Origin: Takakia lepidozioides
Taxonomy: Eukaryota; Streptophyta; Takakiopsida; Takakiales; Takakiaceae
Length of the DNA stretch: 64,000 nucleotides
Direction: 5' to 3'
Assembly (NCBI GenBank): GCA_030704615.1
Contig: CM060733.1
Span: forward strand, 60,388,001 to 60,452,000
Both the position numbers and the translations under genes were made by a program. Below, piece after piece: positions 42,099 through 55,700 of the stretch. The notes beneath the pieces were generated by a model that was not told the DNA's origin, searched no databases, and was given only the letters and a program-made list of their open reading frames with translations. Every line of letters begins with the position of its first letter. The stretch's first letter is position 1.

Positions 42099-45000
42099 AG
42101 CCTCCCTACACAGGTCTGGCAAAACAAGGCTTTCATGTGGCACATCTTGGAGAGAGTGAAGAGCAGACACACATGTGTTTGCTTTCGTTCTTTTCGCAGA
42201 CAAAGGTTTTCGAGTGGCCAAGAAGGTACTGAACTTGTTGGCGGTTTTTTCACCTTTCCATGGCTGTGACTGAAGTGCAACATGGGTGAAAACTGAAATT
42301 GTATTGCCGTTGACAGGCTGCCAAAAAGCGAAAGGCAGCATTTCAGTAAGCGCTTTTAATGTATGGGTGTACTCAACAGTCATAATGGGCGACTGTCAAA
42401 TTTCATGCTCACAGCATAAAGTCTTGATAGCTGGGAGTTTTTTCCAAGACCGCTTGAACAGCTGTTAAGGAGTGAGAGCAAAGGGCATGGAGTATGGAGC
42501 TGGACCAGATCTCTTTGGTTTTTAATATATGGGTGCGCTTTTAATGTATTGGTGCGCTCAACACAGTCATACTGGGTGACTGTCGCATTTCACACCACAC
42601 CATAAAGTCTTGATAGCTCGGAGTTTTCTATCCAAGACCACTTGATGGCCCGTAAGGAGTGAGAGCAAATGGGCATGGAGTATTGGGCTGGAGCAGATCT
42701 CTTTGGATGAGTGTGCATCACAACGGTTCTTTTGCACACTCATGTAGCAGGTTAGATCCTAGAGCCTGGATTGTTGCCAAGAAGGTGACCACAGGCTAAA
42801 AGATGTAGAGAGTACAGAGCCTTAGGACTGCCTGTGTGATGCACAGTTTATGTATGTTTGTACTGTTTGAGAGCAGGGTCACGGCCATGGAGGTGAACTG
42901 GCAAGTACATGTGAAGATTGAGATAGGCCATCGGCTGTGAGGACGAATGTGTGATAGAAAAGCATTGTATGGACAATGCCATGATGATACCAAATGAATC
43001 TGATTTCTTTATTTGTCTCCGTCCTGTCTCGCAATATTCACTTGAAGTTCCAGTGTCGTTTGGGACCATCTTGAGGTTTCACAACGAAGTGAAGATTTTG
43101 ATTGTGTGGCGTCACAGGGCATGAATGTGCTCAAATTTGATGTTAGTAGTTAGTAGACTTGGAACTAATTTTAAATGGCGGCCAGAAGGTAGATTTCCAG
43201 TTGGAATTGATCTTGGCACTGGTGGAATTTGTTGATGTTGTTCACTTCATCCAGAGTGCAGCGAATTCCATTAAGTTGCCCACAAAGGTCAACTGCTGCT
43301 ACACTGGCCCATCCCTTCTCAACTAAAACTACTTCATGATCTAATCATGGAGCAGGATATACAGTCACAGGTATCAGGCTAATGTTGCATGAAGTAGGTG
43401 ATAAAGCAGTAGCAGAGTTCTTAGAACTATGATCTTTTGGGGTTGAAGAGCTAGTCTCATTGACTAGTCCCTGGGGAAAGCCAATGGAAGACTGTGAGTC
43501 AAAGCTCATAATACTCATACCAAACGTTACAACAGGCAAGGTACCATCTGTAGTATTGTTCTTGCCTAGTACACCTCAACTGCATGTGTCTCAATGTTTC
43601 CTACGTCAATGGTACACGTACCGAGTACTGATCTCTCATATTCACTCAGTGTTCCTGATGGATTGGAGGACAACACACATGGCCCTCATCCAGGAGGGAG
43701 TACAAGTCTCATGGGGACTCTATTGCTAACTCTGGCTAAAAGTGACATCGTGTTGGCCTAAGAAATGGTGATGACAGACGAGAGTTCAATGAGCCTACGA
43801 GTTTGTGATCTCCTTCAGGAATCCGAAATCCTGCGCGAGAGATGAAGCAGCATGGGACGAAACATTCTTGGATTGTTCTCAGTGTTTGGAATGTCATTAC
43901 TGGACAGAGCTTTGTCTAGGTACTGAAAGGTCTCCTGATCAGGAAGTGGAACTGGTATGTAATATTTCTAAACTGAAGCACAGCATGTGATTTTGAGGGT
44001 GCCTGGGTCTCTCGTCTCTTCTTTAGTGCTGATGAAGGCGCGTGGAAAGCCAGCAGTAAAATTTCTGCAGGCTGGTGTAATGTTGTGTATGCCTATTTAG
44101 CTGTGATTTTGTTTTTGTTTGATTAGCTTTGTTGTGGCTAGCTTGACATGTGGAGAGCTCAGTTTTGATGATTGGCTTGAACCTTAATTTTCTGCGAAAC
44201 ATTTCACTCTGCCCTCTTCATTTATATGTAACTGAACTATGGGGGATTGTGGGAACGTACGCAGGCCCTGCTGTGAGTTATGTGCGATACTCTGCTGAAG
44301 CATCAACCCGGTGTTTGTATGATGTTGCAGAAGAGCTATTCCTGAACCTCCTTGACATGAATGTCGGCATTGAGGAATTGAATGGATCTGGTTACAAGTC
44401 AAGGAAGGGCGGGCAACAACGCCAAGGTAACTGGTGAATTCGGAGCTCAGTTTCTTCCTTGCAAAAGAGCTGAAGATGCTCATCAATTCTGAAGACTTTC
44501 GAGTGGCACAGAGTGCCTATTTCACTGGAAATTGAGATGCTAGTAGAAGAATTGTAACAGGCTGAGAATAGTACTTCAGTACTGCAGCCCTAGTAAGTTG
44601 GATTCCCAACAACTGGTGGATGCTCCCATGTGGTGACATTTTAGCTTGCATAGCCTGCTAAGTAATACCAAGTGTATACCTTCACAGTTCTTATACTCTG
44701 CAGCCACAAATTCTGAAACTTAGGTTACAAATTTGTTCTGCAATCCTGACACAACATTCATAGTAGTGTGCCAGCCATGCACTTTCACCTGGAAAGCACT
44801 CAACTAGGTTGCATCCTGAGTAAGTGGTGGCCTAAGCATTACTGTAGCCTGGCTCTTGGAAAGGTATGGAATCTCGCATGTGATCAAAGTACCGGCTGGA
44901 TACATGATCACAAATTTGCATACACAAATGCACAGAAAAACCTAACAGAAACCCTACAGAGCACTACATGCAAAAAACACCCTACAAAAAAGCGAACCTG

Positions 45001-45355
45001 AAGGCATCCAGGGAAACGTTCAAAAAATTACAATTCAAGAATTGGCTTTAAGGGTTTCAATTTTCACCTATAAATCGACTGGGTGTAAGCATCACTTCCT
45101 TGGTCCAGGCCTAAGGCATTACAATCAGGATAGTCTGCATAATCCCTGATATCCAATAGTGGACACTGTAGCATTCAACCAAAAGAGGTGTTAGAACTGT
45201 GTTTGAATTTCAACAGTAGAACCTCTCTCCCTCTCTTGCCCCATCCTTTGGTTATATAAAATTTCAGGCCTTACTTTCTTCTTTCTTTCTCTACTATAAG
45301 ATCCTATGCTATTTGCCTCTGCCGGGACAATCCCTCACTGAGGTCTTTCACTCTG
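42099..45355. other. Intergenic region downstream of the helicase
   Basis: It contains a diverged tandem duplication at 42345-42521 and 42536-42715 (TAAAGTCTTGATAGCT, AGGAGTGAGAGCAAA, AGATCTCTTTGG in both). An ORF tail at 44331-44437 (ELFLNLLDMNVGIEELNG) looks protein-like but is not joined in phase to the helicase. The rest is unassigned. Confidence 0.4.
42345..42715. repeat. Two diverged ~180-bp tandem repeats
   Basis: Both copies start GCGCTTTTAATGTAT and end near GCAGATCTCTTTGG or CCAGATCTCTTTGG, with a period of about 191 bp and moderate divergence. Confidence 0.75.
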
Positions 45356-45359
45356 ACTA

Positions 45360-45860
45360 GAAATTCTGGGCAGCATATCTACATGAGCCTCTCCACCTTA
45401 AAGAATCTATTGACATTGAAAAGTTGTTTGTAGGCTCGTTGTTGAGGATGCCACATTCTTTCTTGTATCCTGCTTTCTTTTTCTCTTAGATGATCCCTTG
45501 AGCAGTAGTTGCTTTGGCCTTTTTTTGGCTCTGGTTTTGTTTCCTCTCTCATCTTTTTTCCATTTTGTCCCATAAGCTCTTTGAGCTTTCCACATACGTT
45601 ATAAAGTACCATTTCATTTCATTTCTCTCCTGTGGACATTATAAAGTTCCATTTCATTTCATTTCTCTCTCCTGTGGACATTATGAAGTACTATTCATTT
45701 ATTTCCTCTGTCTCTGTCTCTGTCTCGCTACGGCAAACAACGTCAAATACACTATCTTTTGTCCCATAAGCTCTTTGACGTTTCCATGGACATAATAAGT
45801 CTCTTTCTTACTTCTAATTATCATTTCATTTCATTTCATTTCTCTCTCAGTTTTGGAAAC
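45360..45860 (+). repeat. Dispersed repeat family, copy near 45.6 kb
   Basis: It has the same landmarks as 37860-38330: GAGCCTCTCCACCTTA, TTTTGTCCCATAAGCTCTTTGAGC (about 45565 and, altered, 45757), and three or four short ATTTCATTTC blocks, some preceded by GTGGACATTATAAAG. Confidence 0.65.
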
Positions 45861-48800
45861 AAAGTTGAAATTATACGTCATGACTAGTGCTGTTATCAAT
45901 GACAAGGTAATAGGTTCAGCAATGGCTTATGTACATGGAAGTCTATAAAACGTTGGCAGATTTGGGTGACGCCAAAACAAAGTGCTCGACAAGGCTTAAT
46001 CATTTGGAAGACCCCAGGCACAGGGCGTCCTGCTCGGTAGGTTGTAGTTGCTCCAATTATCATGGGAAATCCTTCCGGTGGTGGCAAACATTGTGGGAAT
46101 GCCATTGCACACAGCTGATGCATCAAATGATGGGCCCTGTGTTATTTGGTCAGACATGGTGAAAATTGAGGAGGAACACTAGTGTCCATTAACTACCGAT
46201 GTTTACTTAGATTCTAAGGAGGAGAGAAACCACATTATCTAGTAGTGTGCTCTACAGAAGACAAATGAGATCATGGGACAAGCACACCTTGCCGACAGAC
46301 ACATGATATCAGAGATGGAAGAGACATGGCAGATGATCAAGAAGATACATCTAACTGATTGAAAGGAGATGGTGATGTTGACTGAAGGAGGGAGATGTAC
46401 CCAATTCCTGTAGATCTTCAAGCAGGTATGGCAGCCGTATTTCAAATTTCGGCAGTCGCCCAGACTTTGTAGATCCTATGCCACCACATACACTGTCATG
46501 ACATCAAGACTGAGTAGATTGGTCCACATTGTTTTTGCTCAACCACATCAGATGACTTAAACAGATGGACTTAAGGTTTTCATGGATCAGCTTAAAGGTT
46601 GTGCCACTGTAAGTATTTGAACTCTAAAAAGAAGACCCTTCGATAGTTACCACCAATCGTTGATGAAGACATGCTGCATATCTGTCTTCCTTGTAGCCTG
46701 GAGGGTAGCCTGTGTTGGCTTCCACGCGTGCTGTGTAATTTAATTGCAAACCTGTTGGGATACATAATTTTCAAATTAGTTTGAGCACTCTCGATGCACT
46801 GGATCTGTTCCAAACCTTATCACAGCCTTCATAATAAGCAACACATATATTCCCTCTCTATTTTACCACCATGATGCATTTAACGTCCTTAAGCTGTTTT
46901 CATGAAGCATCCCACAAGGTTTTCTAAGGGTGTAGAATAAATTGTGTACTTATACAGGTAGGGGATGTGGCCTACTCTTTGACGGGCAAAAGCAGGTGCA
47001 TGATTACTCTTGCTTCAGAGCTGTCCAGAGCAAGACATTTCTAAAAGAAAAGAGCAACTCCTATCCAGACGGATAACTGGGAAGGGAAATCCAGGAAGTA
47101 CCAGCACAAAACCAGCTCTGATCCGGAGAGGTGCCATAGTTGAACTTTTTGGAGGTGTGATACAGGGGGTCTATGCCAGATGTTGGAGGCACGGTCCTCA
47201 CATTTGATGATGGAGGAATAGAATTAACAAATGAACTTGAGGGGTTGGGTGGGGGGCCCATCTCAAATGTGTCATGGATATTGACCATCAAACCTGGTTC
47301 AGCACAATATGGGTGTTGAAATTACCTACATGACATTGAGACATACTTGTAAACAATTAGCTTGAAACTAAGCTTGGCACAATCTAACATTGGCACTAGG
47401 AAGTATACTCCCTCCTATTCATGATCTGACCCAGAGAGAATGCACTGATTAGACACCTCTTCTGTAGCCTATCCCACTTGGGGAGAAGATTGGAGAAATG
47501 GAACTGTATAACATCATGGGAAGCTCAAAGAGCTTGTGAGATGAAGGAACTGAGTAATGTCCGACGGAGGACTTACTGAGGAGGTGTCTCGATAGAACTG
47601 TAGTTCAGTGGTGGGTGGTGTCTCTGATTTTCAGGTCAGTGTGGAAGATGAGAAAGAAATGATACCTTATAATGTCCATGGAAAGCTCAAAGAGCTTATA
47701 GGGCAAGAGAAAGCATGAACCAAGAAAGAGAGAGGGGCCCACCACCACACGCAGCCCAAAAACAACTATTTGTTCAAGGGATTGTCTATCTTGGAATAGA
47801 CAATAGAATCTCCCACGGATCTCATAGTAGAGAAGACTGAAACAAGAATGTTCTGAAAGAATTAAAGAACTTTATTACATCTGTGGACCCAAGGGACAGA
47901 CAGTATTTTGGATTGAACCATAGAACTACTTTGGAAAGAAAGAATCATTGAAACTTTACACGAAGACAGAGTGACTTCAGTAGATACTATGCTGATCTTC
48001 AGCCTCAGCCTCAGCCAAGGCCTAAATATCTGCTGCGGATCCCAACATAGGCAGGGCGAGAGAAATTTAGGTATAGTTCAGTGCGTCCTCTGAAGACCTA
48101 AAGAGCTCAAGGGACAGAAAGTGAGAGAGATCTTGAAATTACTGCATCTGCATGGTGCTGATAGGGTGAAGCCAACAAGGCTTACTGGAATTTTGAGGAT
48201 ATTGCCAGCGAGGTGGGGGTGGTGGATCTCCGGCAGGCCTCACCCAAACGCATATGTGCTTGGGACAGATTTCCTGCAACCACAAACATTGGATAAAAAG
48301 GTGAATGAGATGAAGGTCTGTTCTCTGCTTTGGTGAGAAATTCTGGTTCTGCACACCTAAAGAGGGCATATGAACTCTCTCCCAGGTGTTTCGAACAATT
48401 ACTATCCTTCCTGGAGTCAGGTAGTCAAGCTGTGCTTTCTTAGAATTCACTATGAGAATGCCAGAGAGCATCATAGAGTATACATGAAAATGTTTGGCCA
48501 ACTTCCCAGCCTACATTATTCATTGCTGACAACCCCCTCCATGAACTGAGAGTCTTTTAGAGACAGCATTTCGAGCATTCAGTGAGGAATGGGGTGGGGA
48601 TGCCATGAATTGACTTGTAGGCACAAGATTGAAAAAATGTTTCATGCAGAATGTAGGCTTGACATAACATATTAATCATGCAACCTACCCTGCCACAAAT
48701 AAAAGGAGACCAATCTCTTTTTATTGTGGGTGGAGATGTGGGGGAGGAGACCTCTCTACAAGGGAGAGAGGGTTGACCGTGTAAGAATCGTAGGTATACT

Positions 48801-51289
48801 CGCCATCCTCATCCGTATCAGATACCACCACACACTGAGCAGGTTTCAAAGAACTGCAATCTGGGTGAAGCGTGGCATTTTGCGCTCCCACACTCACCAG
48901 CACTGCGTACATTCCTTACACAGCCTTTGACATCCAATTTTAGCTTTCTTACACTGTAAATGCGCACAGGTACAAAACAAGCAAGGTGACCTATGGACCT
49001 AAGGAGGTTACCACCTCCACCTAGACCTCTTCGAACTCGAGGACGTTGCATCAATTGTCTCCATGAGGCAGGATATCTAGAGGTTTAGTGACATTCTCAA
49101 TTTCACAAGAAATTTAGGCTCGACCTATTAGTGTAAGAGTACAGGTTATTCTAGCATGCTGCTATCAAAACTTGATGTGTACTTTTTCGCATACCCGACA
49201 CAGAGACGTCGCTTGTCGTGAGCTCTATGGAGGGAGAGAAGAGAAATGAAATGAAATGAAATGAAATGACATGACAGGAAGCTCAAAAAGCTTGTGGGAC
49301 AGAAAGCCAGAAAGAACAAAGAGAGTGGGGCCCATAACAAGCGGCCCACACCGACAATTGATCAAGGGATGTAACGCCTCATGCATTGGCCTGCATGCTG
49401 CCAAGCGTATGACAAGGAAAAAAGTGGGGCCCAAAAAGAAGCCCAAAACCTAGTCTTTACAATTGAGAGATTCTCTAAGTTTGAGACCGTCATGCAGATA
49501 TGCCGCCAAGCATCTCAGGTCCTCTGAATGAGTAATCTTCTACAGGGATTGGCCATCTCAGAAAGAGGCAATAGTAGTGGCCGCGGATTTCGGAAGAAAA
49601 ACAGAAAGAATTTTTGTTACTTCCACAGCAGGCTGAGAGAGATAGAACATTTCGGGAACCGCCAAGACTGGGGGCGCGCGTTTTGGTTTATAAAGCTTCT
49701 GCTGAGGTGTTTTACCCTTGCCTGGGAAAAGTAAAGAAGAGAGAGAGAATACATACAAGCCAGAAGTAGAACGTGTTGGAATGTTGTCCCTTTCATGTCC
49801 ATCGCTTGACATTGGATCATGCTCTTGCTCTTGGACACACCTACAGTGCTGCTAGCTCTCTCCTTGAATGTGGAGGAAGGATTTTCCAGCCACTTTAGGG
49901 TATTTTAGAATCAGGGATAACTACAACTGGAGGGTTCCTGCAACCAAAATCAACGACTGTTCCACCTGTAACAACAAAGCCCACACCTGGTTTCTCTCCC
50001 CAAAGACTGAATTGTATTGCCCAAAACAGAAGTTATGAATTTGAGTCCGAGCAAAGATATCGATTGAAGCCCATCCTCCGCAGAATGCAGTGACAGAGGC
50101 GAATCTTGAAGAAAGAACAGGAAGGACATATTATCACGTCCATGGGAGCCAAAGGGTCTACGAGAGACAGAAAGAAGAAATGGAAAAATGGGTCTTTACA
50201 CTACCTATGGAAATCCCACGGAGAGAAACAGGAAACATGTATTACGTCCACGGGAAGCGCTGAGGGTAATCCAACACAGTAGAAGAGAGAAGAACATTTA
50301 TAACAAAGATTCGTAAAGTAGAGAAATGAAATGAAATGACACAAGTTACAAATTCCGCGGAAAGCTCCAAGAGCAAGAAACAAGGAGAAAAGCTGCGCCC
50401 AAAAAGAAGCCCAAAACCTAGTCTTCAACATCGACCGATTCTCGAAGTTTGATCAGAGCAGAGAGACGAGGGAGGAGGAGAGATGAAAGGTAGTTAGGAA
50501 TCCCAAGCCCTGGACATCATGGGAACCATTGAAAACTTAGGGAACTTTAAGAAGAACATGGGAACTTCATCACTCTCCCCGCAGCTGAACTGAGCCATTT
50601 GGCGGCCATGTGCTGTAGGCCATCCATTTGTGTTGTGACCTGCGTCAGCTTTTCTAACCGCCATACTGCCATCAACGCTTCCTGCTGCCACGTACAATCT
50701 CTCCACTTTATTCCCGTGAATCCAAGCAATTACCATCCAGAGCTGGTGTCCATGTGTTGCCCGATCCGGGCAATGTGACCTGCCTTGTCACCGATCTAGA
50801 ACCTATCTACGGATCAGCCCCAGTCATGAACAGTAGGAGTGACTTCGGATGGTGGGTTCGTGGGTTCCTTTGTTACTTATCAGTATCTAAGTATCTTCAG
50901 TATCTTAGATTGAAAACTGTGCTGCTCTGTTGCTGACGTTTGCAGCAACTGCAGTAACTTCAAGTTGTCTTCGCACGGTGGGGCCTAGTGTAGAGTCTGA
51001 GAGACTTTTAGAAACTACTTCCAAGTGTTGATAACATAGATTTCGTGTGTCGGGTTTAATTGCATGTAGAGGCGTACGACATGAAATCTACGATATGGGC
51101 GAGTAGAATAGATAGCAGATAAACTTTGAGAAACTGAGGATCGAAATTATTCTAGAGGGGTTCATCGACAAAAGGGAGGGAGGCTGCAGCTCTATCTACA
51201 TAGCGAAGCTCTCACCTGGGACTTACACTTGCTAAGAAAACCGAGACTGACTGCCGCAACCGCTAATCTGAAGTCAGGAATTAGACAGT
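45861..51289. other. Repeat-rich intergenic DNA, no gene recognised
   Basis: Pieces of the dispersed family occur in inverse orientation at 47510-47540, 47660-47760, 49235-49330 (GAAAT run, then AAGCTCAAAAAGCTTGTGGGAC), 50130-50175 and 50320-50430. Short ORFs on both strands show no family signature. Confidence 0.4.
49235..49550 (-). repeat. Dispersed repeat family, inverse copy near 49.4 kb
   Basis: It starts with a GAAAT run, then GGAAGCTCAAAAAGCTTGTGG, and later GCAGATATGCCGCCAAGCATCTCAGG. These are the reverse complement of the order seen at 45.36-45.86 kb. Confidence 0.55.
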
Positions 51290-51301
51290 TTGGAAGCTGG
51301 G

Positions 51302-51700
51302 GTTATGGAGTCACGTGAATCAGTTGAAGGGCTAAGTAATGATTTACTCGGGCCCGCACCTACCAGTGATCATCGCGCTGCTGTGGCCGACTGTGGCCAG
51401 GGATTACTATCTGGCGACAAAGTGTTGGAGAATGGCACGAGGGATTCGCATGAGCATCCCTCTGATGGGGCCCTCCGAGCCAGTCACACAGATGACCAAG
51501 GGTCAAAGGACGCAACAGCTCCGGCAGTGCTCAGGTCGCTTGTATCTAATTTGGTGTGCCAAACTTTCCAGGTCGTGACTGTGGGCGCGTCGGTATGTAC
51601 ACTGGCATTATCCCAACTTTCCTCTAAGATCCATTCCAACATTCAAATTGCTGAGGTCGAGAATCGTATACATGTGTACAGGCATGAACAGATCAACTGA
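51302..51700 (+). CDS. Hypothetical small protein or exon
   Basis: The ATG at 51305 opens a 131-codon frame with a polar N-terminus (SRESVEGLSNDLLG) and a mildly hydrophobic segment (QVVTVGASVCTLALSQL). I know no related family. It lies 1.1 kb upstream of the first exon of the repeat-protein gene, on the same strand, so it might also be a 5' exon or leader ORF of that gene. Confidence 0.25.
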   Translation, partial: VMESRESVEGLSNDLLGPAPTSDHRAAVADCGQGLLSGDKVLENGTRDSHEHPSDGALRASHTDDQGSKDATAPAVLRSLVSNLVCQTFQVVTVGASVCTLALSQLSSKIHSNIQIAEVENRIHVYRHEQIN

Positions 51701-52783
51701 TAGCTAACAGTTTTACTAGCTTAAATACTCATAAGTTGTAATCTAAGATTCTTCACTGAATCTCCTCAAGCACTTCCAGGATCCATGGAAGGTTCATGGG
51801 CACTAGAAGCATGCCAACTTAAGTAGCTTGAACAGCCTGTTTCGAACCTGGTTTGAAAGCAGCAAAAAATAGGAACTGTCTTCGATGAAGGTCGCACCTT
51901 CAAAAGGAAGCATAATTTTTCCTTTAAGATCTTTCTCGTGGAGTTAGCTTGGTCTGGGTGTAGATGAGCAACGTCTCTCTGCACATGATGTCCGTTTCAT
52001 GCTACGTCACCTACTGTAATAGCAACTTCAGGGCTGAGGCTTTTTACAGTAACGCTCCGACTTGGAACTTACGTGGCCCACTGTTTCTCCTGCCAAAATA
52101 GCTCTGCGTGTCGTTAAATGCTTCAAAGTTGAGGGAGAGGGCCCACCATCTTTTTATGGAGCCATGAGTCACCCCTCGCGAGGACATTTGTTGTGAAGAT
52201 GGGCTATGGCGGACCATTTTCAAGCCACGGTTACGGCCGAGTACTATCATTCTCGGAGCCGATTGTGGGATTTTACCCAGCAGGGTGTGAAATTTCCCTC
52301 TGTGCTCGACAAATCGATTGCAGGTTTGATTTCAGTGTTTCTTTGTGAGGGACAGCTTTGACAGATTAGTGTCAAGTAGAGTGCCAATTCTAGCACGGAG
52401 TTCATAGATGTGATATGGAAATATGGTTGTCCAAGGCTTTGAGTCTTCAAGAATACAATTTGCTTTGGAGACGCTCTGGCCCATTGTTTAGCATACCTCT
52501 CCAGTGTTTGTCGCCCTTCGGTCGGCAGGCAGCATTTGGGGAATGTACCTCGTGGATTGTCCAATGTCACAGAAGTCTGCGGAAAGAGCGCTCGTAACGG
52601 CCGAGGGAGGTTTACTTTGTTTGCAGAATTCAGGCATCTGCTCACGTAACATTTTGTGCTTGCTATCTGAACTCGTTGATTCTTATTTCTTTTTGAGAAT
52701 TTCGACAGTGTTGTCTGCACTAGGTTCTAGTAGGGAGAGGCGACCACGGCACTGCTGCGAGGAAGGAAACAAGTTTGGATGCT

Positions 52784-55700
52784 ATGGCAGCGTTGGAGGA
52801 TGTAAATTCGCCGACCACTCCTAATGGGACCCCTCTCCTTCAACGCATGGAGCAGCTGGAGCACCAGGTAGGCCTGGCGCCAGATTTCTCCGAGCCGATA
52901 ATCTGAAGTAAAGCGTGACTGTGAAAAGGATCCGACTGTGATGGTGATATACCGTATTATGATAAGCATCTCTTATAAACATTGTGATTAGAATAACACT
53001 CTGAAGCCGCCAGTCAATCCATGGAGCTTGTGATTACAGACACAGAAGATGTACTTCAAGTACAGAGTTTGCATTAAGTATCCTTGTGGCCACACAGGCT
53101 CTTTCGGTAAAGAAGGTTCTTTTTGTCACGCGAGTGAAGTTGGTTCCGAAAGTTGCTTACGCGTTTTAGCTCTATCGTCTTCTTCAGATGGCTATCCTAG
53201 AAGAGAAGTATTGCCACAGGTCAATGGTTGGAGAGAAAGGGCGGTCATCTTTCTCATCATCTGGACCTTCTACTCCTTCAAGCCTAGAGAAGCGTCGTCG
53301 GCCAGCCCACTGGGTTCTTGAGGAAACAGAAGTAAAGGGTACACTGGTAGAACGGGTTCAGGCTATGGAGCAAAGGATTGGTCAGGTAAGTGACACTTTG
53401 AACCAAACTTAGGCACAGGATATGTACTTCAAAGGATTTCCTTTTGAATAAGTTGTGCAGATCCAACACATGCAATTGCGAACAAATGGATACAGCTAAA
53501 ATTATTGAACATCAAGAGATCCTCTAAGGTGGAGAGCCTCATGCAGATATACTGCCAAGCATTTCTGGTCCTCGTAAAGAAAGACCTCAGCGAGGGGAGA
53601 GAGAAAGAGAGAGGTGTGTGTGTGTGTTAATATACGACAATCCGGGTCCTGAATATGATGCCAAGTGTTTATGTTTCTCATAATTTTACTAAGAGTTTGT
53701 ATTCATGGCATTCCTGGCATGGTCACCAAATCTGGGTAGGATTCCTGATTTGGCTACCCTTCCTCTCTCCGTACCAGTATCTCTGTTAGCATGTTGATAT
53801 TGTTTCTCTGTTCCATATGAAGTAGAAACCATTGTGATTTCGTGTTGAATGTTCTGGAGGATATTTTCTTTGCATGTGTGATCTGAAAGGCTTGTGTTCA
53901 TGAGCAGCATGGCCAGGAATTAGACAGGGTGGCTTCCCCACGGTATGAAGGGTTGCCAAATGTGGCCGAGAGTACCCCCATCAGTTCTAGTAAGCCTGCA
54001 ACTGAAGAACCTGACCAGCACCAAGTTCAAGAGCTTCCAAGCGTCACAGAGAAAGAAGAGGTGCATTTTTTAGTCTCTGCATTCCAAGGAATGACCACCC
54101 TCCTTCAAGTTCCCAACTCACAAAAACCAACAGGATTGTAGCCAATTGTACCAATGCTAAAGAACAGAATCTATAGAGGTGATGTGTTGAAGAATGCACA
54201 AAATTATACTGCAAACCCCAGATTTATAATAAAGGTTCCAGCCTTGACCATGGTTGACATGTGGGCACTATGTGCACCAGAACTACCTTGTGACAACACG
54301 CATGGAAAGTTCTAGTGCAAAGCCTTGAAAGGAACTCTGGGTAATCCAGCCCTGGGAGTAGTAGTTTACCAAATACATAACTTGGGAACTCTAAACCAAA
54401 GACTAAATGGAGGTGCAGACTTTCTATCTGCTATAAATGTACAAGCTAGAGCGGCTGCAATCATTGGTTTTGACTATGGAATTACTGTTTTATCTCATTG
54501 ATTGAGCTAGACTGCATCACACAAAAACCTGTCTCTTGGCTGATTATCCTCAACAATCAGCTTTCTTTCGTGTGGATAAGAGATCATTCAACTTCGAGAA
54601 GTGAATCCTGTGCTTGGAGAGGGAAGGACACTGACAAATGTTATGATGGGGTGGATCTGTTTTTTCCTTCTGGTGTAGCTTTCGAGCATTAGCAGACATA
54701 CTGATGACTGCTGCAAATGTGTGTGGATCATTTTGTAGGTGGATTCCCACAAAGTACCTGCATCAGCAAGCACGGATAGAGCAGCACCTATAGGAGAACT
54801 TACAGAGCATGAGCTTCTGAAAGAGGAACCTGTAGATTCAAATGGACTTGAGGAACCTGTAGATCATCTTACAGAGAATAAACCTGGGAAAGTGGAAAGC
54901 AAAGATTCAGCTGCATTGGAGGACCATATAGAAGAATCTTCAGCGCATGAGCCTGTTGAAGAGGGAAGTGCTTCAGCAGTGCCAGAGGAACCTATGAGAG
55001 AACAAACAATGGAAGGGCCTAGGAAAGAGGAAAGTACTCATGCAGAAGCATTGCAACCCATCCAGAAACTCAAAGAGGAACCAGTTGAGGATGGACACCT
55101 GGAAGAGTCCTCAAAAGGACCTGAAACACAAGTGGTAAAAGAGCCAGCTACAAAGTATGAGGAGGTACCAACTGACACGGCCATACCTGAAGGAGTCATA
55201 GAAGAAAAAAGTTTGCAAAATGGGGCACCAGAGGAATCTGAAAAAGAAAGCTTGGAAACTGCAGTGTCAGAGGAACCCGCAAAAGAAGAAAGCACTGAAA
55301 CAGCAGCACCAGCAGCGCCTGTTCAAGAATCCAGGACAGAGGAAGTGTCAGAGGAAGCTTCAAAAGAAGAGAGCACCGAAACAGCAGCACCATCTGCGCC
55401 TGTTCAAGAATCCAGCACGGAGGAAGTGTCAGAGGAACCTGCAACAGAAGAAGGCACCGAAGCAGCAGCACCAGCAGTGCCTGTTCAAGAATCCAGCAGA
55501 GAGGAAGTGCCAGAGGAACCTGCAAAAGAAGAAAGCCCCGAAACAGCAGCACCAGCAGTGACTGTTCAAGAATCCAGCAGAGAGAGTGTGTCAAAGGAAC
55601 CGGCAAAAGAAGAAGAAAGCACCAAAACAGCAGCACCAGCAGCCCCTGTTCAAGACTTCAGCACAGAGGAAGTGTCAGAGGAACCTTCAAAAGAAGAGAG

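Noticed and set aside
44331-44437. Segment ending KSRKGGQQRQGNW as last exon of the helicase
   Set aside because: Its phase does not fit exon 7, and the exon at 42039-42098 gives the expected LOS4/DBP5 C-terminus ([10 protein letters not shown]) in phase.
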